A stretch of DNA of 64,000 nt from Harpalus rubripes (lineage: Eukaryota > Arthropoda > Insecta > Coleoptera > Carabidae), in NCBI GenBank assembly GCA_963082715.1, contig OY720452.1, positions 6,966,953 to 7,030,952 on the forward strand, given 5' to 3'. Shown one piece after another: positions 43,065 through 55,000 of this stretch (its first letter is position 1; every line of letters begins with the position of its first letter). Both the position numbers and the translations under genes were made by a program. The notes beneath the pieces were generated by a model. That model searched no databases, had not been told where the DNA came from, and saw nothing but the letters and a program-made list of their open reading frames with translations.

Positions 43065-46000
43065 CTAGAAATTCATCATAATGTATTCTGGCTTTCTTTT
43101 TACATTTATAAATATAATTTTAATAATATATTTTCTTGTTCTTATTTATGTGATGTACTAATTATTCTCAAAATATATCATATATTCTGTTATGCATAAA
43201 ATGTATATATTAATTAAAAATTTTTCTTGAATTTCGACTGTATGTGTAGATGTAGATTATTAGATCGCAAGAAGAACTCTACACGTTATAATGGTTTTCT
43301 AATCATTAAAATGAGCATTTTTTTTCTTTGTACAACTTTGGGTTTCTTTGTAAATTTATAGGTGTCATTTTTTTAAGGTATCCCGGTCTCGGTTCATATT
43401 AATTTTTTGAAACAAATTTATTAGTCATCACATGAGTTGTCTATTATCCTTTGTTTTTGATTCGCAATTTTTACAGACGTGATACGCAGTGAAAATTTTC
43501 GCTTTATAACTTGGAGCCAATAAATCGAAAAACAGGTCTTCAGTTTCATTTTTTTCTGTCAAATGTCTCGATGTAAACAAATGTGGACAAAAGGCACAAT
43601 CCATGCACGCGGAATTCGTTAGCTTATGCGTCAAATTTAAATTATATGCCGTTATGAAGCTTATTTTGAGTAGTTGAGGATCTTTTGACAAAAACAACCG
43701 TAGCCCAAATATTGTAAATATGTTACATACAGCGCCATCTACTATCAAGCAAGCCAAACAGTTTTGTAAAATTGTTTTTCGCGAAAAGTATATTAGTCAC
43801 AAGTTATTAATTTTTTGAAACAAATTTATTAGTCATCACATGAATTTTCTATCATTTTTTGTTTTTGAGCTCAAGAATCCGATTCGCAATTTTCACCGAC
43901 GTGATACGCAGTGAAATTTTTCGCTTTATAACTTGGAGCGATTAAATCGTAAAAAATTTCTTCAGCTTCATTTATTTTCTGTCAAATGTCTCGATGTAAA
44001 CAAATGTGAACAAAAAGCACAATCTATGCACGCGGAATTCGATAGTTTGCGCATGCGTCAAATTTAAATTATATACCGTTGTGAATGCATCAAATATTTG
44101 TTTCTGAACGCAGCTTATTTTGATTAGTTGAGGATCTTTTGACAAAAACAACCGTAGTATAAATATTGTAAATATATGTTACATACAGCGCCATCAGGTC
44201 TTCAGTTTCATTTTTCTTCTGTCAAATGTCTCGATGTAAACAAATGTGTACAAAAGGCACAATCCATGCACGCGGAATTCGTTAGCTTATGCGTCAAATT
44301 TAAATTATATGCCGTTGTGAAGCTTATTTTGAGTAGTTGAGGATCTTTTGACAAAAACAACCGTAGCCCAAATATTGTAAATATGTTACATACAGCGCCA
44401 TCTACTATCAAGCAAGTCATACAGTTTGGTAAAATTGTTTTTCGCAAAAGTATATTAGTCACAAGTTATTAATTTTTTGAAACAAATTTATTAGTCATCA
44501 CATTAGTTTTCTATCATCTTTTGTTTTTGAGCTCGAGTCCGGTTCGCAATTTTCACCGACGTGATACGCAGTGAAATTTTTCGCTTTATAACTTGGAGCC
44601 AATAAATCGTAAAAAAGCTCTTCAGCTTCATTTATCTTCTGTCAAATGTCTGGATGTAAACAAATGCGGATAAAAAGCACAATCTATGCACGTGGAATCC
44701 GATATTTTTCGCCAAATTTAAATTATATGCCGTTGTGATTGCATCAAATATTTGGTTCTGAACGCAGTTTATTTCGAGTGGTTGAGGATCTTCTGACAAA
44801 AACAACTGTAGTCCAAATATTGGAAATATGTGTTACATACAGCGACATCTACTTTCAAGCATATCAAACAGTTTGGCAAAATTGTTTCTCGCAAAAAGTA
44901 TTGTAGTCACAAGTTATTAAATTGTTGAATATAGAAATCTACAAAATCGTCCTATAAAGAGACTAATTATGTAATTGCTCATCAATGTTTATTTTTCTAT
45001 TACCTTAACATCTAATAAATAATTTTCTAATATTCAAACATAATCCAGAGTTAAATTAAGTTACAGAAACAAAAATCTTTAACAGTAAGGTAGCTAAAAA
45101 GATTTATCTTTGATTATCTCCGTCTATTAAAAAAATCTCAATTTGAAGCAAAGTAATGTTAAAGGATCGAAAATTTCGTTTTGGCTTCAACACAATAAAA
45201 TGGGGTCTCGTAGCCGCGTGCCTGGTCGCGAATCTGGGGAATCGGGTGCGATCCCGACCGACGCCAAATATTACGAATTTTAAATGGCACAAAATTGATC
45301 TCTGTGTTGCACTTTCCACGCCAGCAGTGAGTGCCCGTGAGGTTGACGCCTGGTAAACGCCCACACGGTACAAATATATCATCATCTTTACCGAAATCTG
45401 TGTACAAAGCAGATTGGCACACCCAGCAATGGGTAATATGCTGTAATGATATTATTTAGATTTATTTATTTTACAATAAAATAACAAGTACACTTCTGAT
45501 CGGTCATAAAAATGAAAACAAAAAAATCGCGAACGCGGGATAGTGTTCAAAAAATTGAAGCCCTGAATAGGCGTGGTTTAGGCAATTTCTTTAAAATTTA
45601 TTGCTGCTAAACTAAGGCTGAGATTTGTGAGTTAGGTATAGGTTTTTGTTGTTGTTTCTAGAGAAATATACCAAGCTAAGTAAGGTGTTCAACAACGGTC
45701 CGGCGTTACTAAACCACGCCTCATCGTGATTTAATTGTTCCTAACAAAAACTTTGGTCTATTAAAATCAGCACTGTAGTACCAAACATTTTTCGAATCTC
45801 GAATTCTATATTTAATCAATATAAAGTAAATATATAAATATTTTTCCACTTACGTATCTCCAGCTTGACGTCAGGGAAATCATCAAAGTTGGATGTGTCA
45901 TCGATGCTCCTAACCTCAACTGGAATAGCAGCAGGACGCTCTCTGATGTGTTCCCAATCAACGCCGCGGAAGAACGGCGCGAGCTTGAGCTCATCCATGC

Positions 46001-49000
46001 CTCGCTGACTGCCCAGCCGCCTGTCTGCCTCGCAGCAGAACCTGGTGATGGTGTCCCGCGCCTCTTCGGATATTGGAACTTCAGGAGGGAAGATCAGTGT
46101 ATCGCGCCAGGTCATCACCTTACGGTATGTGTCCTGGGGAGAATTGTGCTTTTAAGCAAATTATAATTTTTTTAAATTACTACAAATTGTTTTTAAATTT
46201 GCGGTTTTGACGTATATTTCCCTGGTCACATTTAGAAAGGCTTGTACACTGTATTTGTGAGTTGAACAGGGAAATATAATTCCAACCGAAAGATGTGTGA
46301 TAAGCAGGGAAAGGAAAATTATATTAATGCGTAAAAACCTTTTTGGAGACTACAAGATATTCGAGTGGGTCAGAGTAGAATTACTGAGAATAAGAATTTT
46401 ATTTTAAATATGTTCAAAGTAGTTCCCTTCAACAATAATACGCTTCACCATTCTTTCCTTCCACTATCTTAAAAGCTCTCAACCAATCTTCTTTTGGAAT
46501 GCTGAATGCTTTCAAAATAATCATAAATTGTAGCATTAATTTTTTCTTCAGTCGAAAAACTTCTACCCCGTAAATTTTAAATAAATTCTATAAATAACCA
46601 AAAGTCGCATATTGTCAAATCAGGAGAGTATGGTGGATGTTCTATTAATTTTATTTTTTCGCAAAAAACTGAAATCATAATTACAAAATCTTTTTGGTGA
46701 ATTCTACATTTTTAATCACGATACTTTTAAAAAATAATTAAGTTTAACCGAGAGTTTAACAGTATTTCACCAACTCCGAATTGATGCGGTTTAATGGTTG
46801 AAATGCTGGTTTATAATTTAAAAATTTGTAAATGACAGTTTATAGTTTTCGTTATTAATACAATTGTAAAGAAATTTTGTTACGGATTTTGTTAAAAATT
46901 AATGTATATTTCAACGATAGCTGAAGATGGGCTTGCCTTTAAGGTCGAAACGTCCGTAATAAAGAACTTTTAAACTACACGTTTTGGACCATTTATGCCT
47001 TCCTTCATCATCTTTAAATAAGTTTAACAAAGTTAACTTTCACAACTTAATAGACCTTTTTAATTTAAAGAGACAGAACATAAGCGCAATGGGGATCTGT
47101 GCTCTGTGCATATAGGGCGCGAGCAGACACGTGACTCGAGCGACCTTGACGTGCTTCGAATCAGCTGATTTGTGTGCGCATGTCACTTTGACAAGGACAA
47201 TGTTACGTTGACAAGACCAAGGTTTTGATTTATTTTGATTTTTAACTGCTAAAATGTTATTATTTTTAATTTCATATGTAATACTGCTTAAAAATTGTAA
47301 AATAATAACATTAAAGCAGTCCCAAATCAAAATAAAACAAAACATTGGTATTGTCAACGTGACATTGTTCTTGTCAAAATGACATGCGCATACAAATCAG
47401 CTGATTCCAAGCACGTCAAGTTCGCTCGAGTCACGTGTCTGCTCGCGGCCTATTGGCGGGAGCCATGGTTACTTGCTTCCTTGATGAGAAACATGTCATT
47501 TGTTTTTTTCAAATTTAAGACGTAAAATGTGAGAAAAATCTTTGACTCCAAAAAACTTCTCGAAAGAAGTTACAAAAGCTTTTATTGAAGCTAAAATTTC
47601 CAACGATGTAAATATTCATCGAAAATACAGGTATTTTAGCGACTGTTTCGTTTGACAGCCCAATTGGTAGTTGTTGGCGCCATTTTACTTACTATTTGCA
47701 GCGATAGAAATAGATAGCTGTTAAATTGAAAAGGTCTATTCCATATTCAAATTTCAGATAAATAACTGTTTAAAATGATAGTGCATTTTTTGTTTTCCAC
47801 GGCCTGTCTGATTTTTTTATTCTCAATAATTATAGTGGGACCCTTTTATAATCCCCGGTTTTATAAAGGGCAGAATAAATTTAATTTCAAAAGTTCGACT
47901 TATTTTAAGAAATAAATTTTATTTACTTTTAATTTGTCGTTTATAAAACCGACCATAAGTTTTTTAGACAATCATTAATCGGAATAATGTTCTCATTATT
48001 TTATCCAAACAATATGTATGTAATGTAAAATGTATTATTTCAATATTTACATGAAAATTCTATTTATGATTAAATGCAAACATAATTACATAAAATTAAT
48101 AAATATGACAGTTGGAATCGCTCCAAAACAATAATTCTCTAATGTAGTCCACAAAAAATTTAATTAAAACTTTCTGTATAAATAAAATTACAAATGTTCC
48201 AAAAATTTAAAACAAGGCCTAAAATAATATTTACAGTAAGTTATTAAATTAATTAATTTAAACATAAAATAGTCCAGCAATGGTTGGTTACACAACTTAA
48301 ATTTTAAACGTTCCTTTAAGGTAGTTCTATAATGAGAGTCTCAAACAAAAGTTTTGCCAAATAAAATTAATAAAAATTAAATCGTTGTAAATATTTTATA
48401 AAGATACGGGAAAATTCCCAGAAATTTTCCCGGAAATGTTTTTGGGAAATTTCCTGAGGAATTTCCAGGAAAATATCCTTCAGGAAATTTCCCAAGGAAT
48501 TTCAAATATGAATAAAAATTGTTATTGAAGGTTTATTTAGTTTTATTTTTCAGCGAAATAATGGTAAAATATTTTCAAACTTCTTATATAAAGTAAACGA
48601 GCAATATTCATAAAACCTTAAATGAGTAATTCAAAAGCATCGTACTAAATTTGACAAATACTTATATTTACTTTTAAAAAAATAACCAGAATAACATTTT
48701 ATTATGAAGGAAACTTAAATTATACACAAACTGTTACATATTTAATAATTATTTATAACAGCTTGCATCAAAGATCAAGATCGATTATATCTTTTAGAAT
48801 TTACGGGAAATTTGCAAAAATTATATTAACGAGATTTTTCCAAAAAAATACCGGGAAAAAAAGTAACAAAATTTCCTTCCGAAAATCGCCGAGGAAGGAA
48901 TTTCCGGGAATTTTCGCGGGAAAAAACAAATTCCCGGCACTATTGCTATATTGTCAATGTATTTTCGCTCTATTTTGGTTTCAAATATCACAGCTCACTG

Positions 49001-52000
49001 TTGGTAAATGTTTTTAAAAATTTGCATACATGTGTAAAAACTCATGAAAAATAACATAACTAAATTTCATTAAAAACTGTTGTAAATGCATTACATTTAA
49101 ATTAAATGTGAAATGAATTTATTGTTTAATGCAAATGGGAATAAATGCTCTGAAATATTTATAATAAAATTCTTTCCTACCTGGGGGTTCTCACTGCAGA
49201 ATGGCGGGTATCCAATGAGCATCTCGTACATGATGACCCCAAGCGACCACCAATCACACGCGGGGCCGTAGCCTGTCTGGAGGAAGACCTCGGGGGCGAT
49301 GTAATCCGGCGTGCCCACCGTGCTGTACGCTAAAGCACGTCGGTTTTTCTTCCATGATTCGGCGCGCCGTTTACTGTCCATCGGACTCGAGGAGGTTACG
49401 ATGAAGTCTGAGGGTTTCGCCTAGAAAATATTAGAAAAAAGGCGATAAGACATTGTGGATGTGAATTATATGAACAAATAAAACGGTGATCAGAAAATAT
49501 AATAATTATATTAAATAAATAAGTTCGGTAGATTTATATTAGCTATAATATTTTTTAAATTTTCTTTAATTATTTCTTATTAATTTTGGACAATTAATTA
49601 TTAAAATAATGCAAAAGGTACAAAGTTTTATAACAATCAGTTCCAATTGTTTAGTAATTCCATTAAAAAATACAGTCCATGTCGTTTATTACTAAACATT
49701 TTGGTCCATCCGCTATAAAGTTAATGATAAAAGCATTGGAAACTAGTTTAATTGACACAGGTGTGATATATTTTTAATTGAATTGTCGCATGTCAGAATC
49801 TAATTTAAAAAAATTAGATCACTGGACTGAAATAATCCACTTACTGCACATTTCCAATTCTAACTTTTTTCCAATTAAATCACACATTTTTTACTACAGT
49901 ATTTCTGTTCTGCCTCGGTAGTCGAGCGTGTTGAGGCAGCGTGCTCCGGAAGAACTCAAAGCGACCTTTACCACTTGGGCACTAGGGCCGTGGGTTCGAA
50001 TTCTACCAGGGGTTTGAATGTTTGTGTGTTCAAATATATTATAATAATGAAATGTAACAAGTGTAAAATGTAAATAAACTATTTGATAGCGGAGGGTTAA
50101 AACTCGTAGAGTGGAAAAGCCGACAAAATAGTTTTTATTATACAAGCGGTTGAAATGGATGTTTAACGAGCGAAGTTTAATGCGCGAGCGTCTTAATCGC
50201 GCGAGTTAAACATTAATTTTAACCGCGAATATAATACAACTATTTATTTAATTTTGCCCTAAATAAATTCAAGTGTAAGATTTTTATAAATGAAGGCAGA
50301 GCTTGAAATGTCACTAGCCGCGGAATGTGAATTTATTTATTGTTTACATTTCAAGAATTTGAAGCGATCCTCACTATGGAGTTATTGCTCCATGCTAAAA
50401 ACTTTCCTCATTATTAGCGAGAACATGAATAATGAGAAGTAACTAGAAAAAATTGTGTTTTTAGAGACCAGATTGTAAATATTTACATCATTATTGTTGC
50501 AGATACCCTAAATTTCAAAAGGCTTGTCATCAGGGGGTTGACAATTATATTACCGATTAATTTCACAATTGTAGTTTGGGATGGCACCGCAAAATGTCGC
50601 TATCGGGTATGTTCGTATACTTTCGTTGAAATTAGGTTTCTGTTCTTCCTGAAAGCTGTTTGAATTTAACTTGGATACGCGAAACGGAGCCGTATAAAAT
50701 TTAAATATTTTTATTCTATTTTGGTTCCAAATGAGTTTCATAAAGTACATATTAAACAACCAAAAATGAAATTCCTGGATATGAAATAAAGCACATTTTT
50801 TGAAAAAATGACTAAAATAGATAAATAGTATAAAATACACGTTTCATAAGACATTTCAGCGCACTGCCCCCCTTAGAAAACTCGCGGTAAGCCGCTCGTT
50901 TCTAAGAATGACGCGTGCGCTAAACTCATGTCTTATGAAACTTGTATCTTAATGCAAGTTTATATAATCAAAATTTTTTGAAAACATGCCAGGAAGACCG
51001 TAAGTATATTCAATAATAATTAACTCATACTTTAATATTATTTGTGAAATTATGTATTTTTATTATAGAAATTACAGGAACCAAAATGTGTAAACTTGAA
51101 ATAGTCCAGCTTACATTTCACCAAAGAAAAACATACAATTTATGTAATTTATGGATATTATGTACCAAATTTTGTTAATAAAATTTTATAAAAATTAACG
51201 TAATAACCGTGTATTTTTTTTATTTTATTCCAAATTCAGTAAACGTAAAGTACAATTTCAATAAATAAATAATCACGTTGGCTGCGCTTTTAATTTTAGT
51301 TCTGGCGCCAAAATCTATATACTTTGTTTTTTACATGTACTGTACCATCTGTAAAATGTATAGTCGGTGCTTATCATGTTATGGGTATACGGTGGCAATG
51401 TTAGGACCTACATTCGTTAATGAAAAAATGAAATTCGTAGTTAAATTTGTTCTTGAATTATTCAATACTTGTAATGTATGTATAATTATTTAATACATTT
51501 TTGATTTATTTTTATTGGACCTTATCCACGGGTGACACAAATCACTACAAAGACTTTAGTTATAATTATAAAACCTTTATTTGAAATAATTATGATACTG
51601 TTTTAGAGATTAAGATATAAGAAAATTCAATATGAGTTATATGTTATATTATATGACAATGAAATGAATCAAAGACATACGTTACATAAAATTATAACAT
51701 TCTTCTTCTTCTTGTGACGAAATAGCGCATATACGAAGAATATTTGAATTTATTACAACAATTTTGGTTGACTTTTGACATTTTAAAACCGCTAGTGAAA
51801 TAATCTTTAAAACGCTAGCGAAATAAAATTATTATTTAAAACTTTCTCGGACATTTATTTCAAAAATTGAAAAAGAATTAACTAACCGGATTTAACCGTG
51901 AGCACGAACGTGAGTAAAGGGTTAATATGTATTTATTAAAAAAATCTGTCTTACTTGGCTGAGGTCCCTGTAGAACTCCGTCCGATGCGATTTCTTCAAC

Positions 52001-55000
52001 CCCGTGCAGAGGCCGAAGTCTGAGAGCTTGAGGTGTCCGCGTGCGTCCAGAAGAAGGTTGTCTGGTTTGATGTCCCGGTGGATGAAGCCGAGTTTGTGTA
52101 TGCTGTCGATGGCTAGCGCTGTTTCCGCGATGTAAAACTGCGTGCATTCTTCACTTAAGGTATCCTTTTTCATTAGCAACGTCATCATATCACCACCGGG
52201 GAGGAATTCCATTATGAGGTATAGGTTGATAGGGTCCTATAATAGAATAAAATTGTTACAAATAAATAATTAAATTGCGGCAAAATTTTTCATATATCTT
52301 TTCTATTTTACGTTTGTAACAAGGCTATCACAGCACCCAACAATTCGTTAATAACTCATTCGATTTTTGTAATAGATTAGTACAATGATTTTTTTTTAAG
52401 GTTGGTGGCTAAAAATGTCAAATGGCGCTAAATAAACGAACACAAACGAATGTTAAAAATACTATTTTTATATAATTATGAATTTAAAAGTAGTAATAAG
52501 AGGAGGAGAAGAAATAGAAAATATCGTAGATAGTTGGTATTATGTTGACAATTCCAAATTATTTCCTGAATAGAGTTACGACATACGTCGTCAAGAATCA
52601 TATACCTATAAACAAAACTATAGGCTGTCCAAGCAGCTGTTCCGTGTCGCTGGTCGCGCCATCTGATGGATTTCTTGTTAAATATTTTTGGGAGGGATTT
52701 ATTACGTGTAGAATGGCGAACTGTTTTGTCAGTTTAAAATATATTTGAAGCACCACTTGAAATAGAAAATACGTGTGTTATCATAAGCTGTGATTTTGAA
52801 AACGTCGACATATCTTTCTTATACGTTTGCGCGGTAATTTGCGCCAGTGTGAGGACTGTCAGACTATCACTACTTGTCGCTGTGTACTTTTAGTCGACGA
52901 CAATTTGGAAAATATTTCCCGTTGATTTGGGAGAACCGTTAGTTATTATGTAATTTGTGTATTCCATTTATTTACATGTTTCTTGTTATAATTATTGAAC
53001 TTTTTTTATTTGATAAAACCACAAAATGTATAAACTTTAAAACCATGTTGTGTGCTTGAGAAATATGTAATCAGATTTTTATTAAAATTCAACTGTACTT
53101 ATGTCATTCGACGAACCGATGGTATCCATTTTGGTCGCCTTACCTGTTCCCAAGGTTAATAAGGGAAGGAGTAAAAGTGAATCTTATTATCCCCATTATA
53201 TTTAGATAATTTGCAATCTACAACACAACATGTTTGATGGCTTTTTACCATGGTTTTCGTCGCTCATCGTGTGTTTCCGAACTGTCATCCCAGCCACGTC
53301 CCAACCATAGTGTTAAAAAATCCGCGAGTGGCGCGACGATACGTACTTGGTTAGTCTATTATCCATAAAAAAAATTGTAACTCACTTGAAAACTATAATA
53401 CATCTTGACAACCCACTGATGGTCAGCCTCGACTAACACATCCCGCTCTGCTCGGACGTGCGCGACTTGCTCCTTCTCCAACATGTCCGCCTTACGGAGA
53501 ATCTTCATGGCGTACACATGCCCCGTGTCCTTTTTCTGCACCAGACGCACTTCACCGAAAGCCCCGCGCCCTATTACCTTCAGAGGCTCGAAGTCCTCTA
53601 CGCCGAGGCGCGATCGCTTCAGCCGTAGGAACTCCGTTTCCTTCTGCGCGTGTTGTAGCCGCTTTTCTTGTTTCTGGGCTTCGGTGAGGCTGTCATCTTT
53701 AAGGGATTCTTCGAGCTTTGCTAACCTAAAATGAGAAAATTGCAAGTGAGAATGTTGCAAAAGGAGTTTTAAAAAATATAACTTAAAACAGTCGAATCTT
53801 ATTTTTTATAGAACAGCTACTTTACAGATAAACTATTATTCACAAAAGATGACTATTCAAGGTCATTTGTGAGCCGTCTGATATAATATTATTTGCAGAT
53901 AATTTCATTGCATTTCATATGCATAGGCGTGTAACATTAAATATTTATGGACACATTTTAACTGAAAAAATAAGAGTAATTTATTTGAAAATTATGTTCC
54001 TTTATAAATAATGCCTTTCTGAAAGATTTATGTACAAAAACATAGACTTATAAACCAAAGAATAATAATTTGATTTAAACGTCAACGCCACTGGGTAAAT
54101 ATTAGCACAGAGGGCAGTGTAGTAGATAATTAGGTATCTGTAAATCTACGATATACGTCATTATTATTTCTAGTGTGTTAGAAAATAAAGGCACTATTTA
54201 CGTATATCTGTCACACCACATAAATTAAATAGACATAAGTCAAATAATCTTCCTCTTTCTAATATTTTTAGTCAAAATCTTATGTATCAAGGTACTGAAG
54301 TTCTACCTTTTTATCACGAATGTGTCATATTTAAAATCGAAATTTTGTGAGAATGAGAGGAATATTTATTTTTATAGTTTATGTTGACAAATCTGTCAGT
54401 CAAACAAACGAACCTATGTTCAGTGTTACGAACCTCCAGACATTGAAGTTATCGTAAAGAACATTCAAATTTATGCGTGTTCTCAAACTTCATCGAAATT
54501 ATTTAATTCGTTCGTCTTGTACATATTTTTTGAAATTTTCCTACAAATTTATTATTGTATATCGTACACATACCCAAATTATTTTGTATGTACAATAATT
54601 ATCATAAAGTTGGCAATACTGTATATGTATGAATCGTCGTATAATGGATTACTTTAGTGCCGATTTTTGAACTTTTAAAGACGATTTTTGTGCCCCTTAG
54701 TGACGATTTGAGATAAAATATTAAAATACCTTCTACGAGCCAATATCAATATTTTAGAAATAGTATAATTTTCATAAAATTGCCAGACGTATTAAGCAAG
54801 ATCAAAGAACATTTATAGCATAAGCAAAATACTTTTTTTTTGTTTAAAACCTAAATATGGTACTTAGATCCATTTGAACTAAATACTTTAATTTGGTATT
54901 ATTTCTGGGTTACATGTTTAACCTAACAAAGTTTTACATTTTAATTTAAAATAAAATAAATAAATATATCATCACGGATTATTACCTATTGCTGGGTGTG

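Larger units (their letters stand above)
46134..49180. other. trc: trc intron 4
   Basis: Holds a hammerhead-like motif at 46870-46956, the interrupted MITE A copy with B inside (47049-47742), and the GGGAAATTTCC cluster (48408-48503). 46370-46680 has weak similarity of plan to a decayed frame (TCAGGAGAGTATGGTGGATG) that could be another mariner relic, not called. Confidence 0.6.

Noticed and set aside
43428..44462. Two similar minus-strand frames (109 and 84 codons) as a small gene family
   Set aside because: They are the same part of a tandem repeat unit; other units carry the region broken, and no domain, promoter or splice context supports a protein.
46370..46680. mariner relic in trc intron 4
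   Set aside because: Only short words resemble transposase coding; no stable frame or ends.
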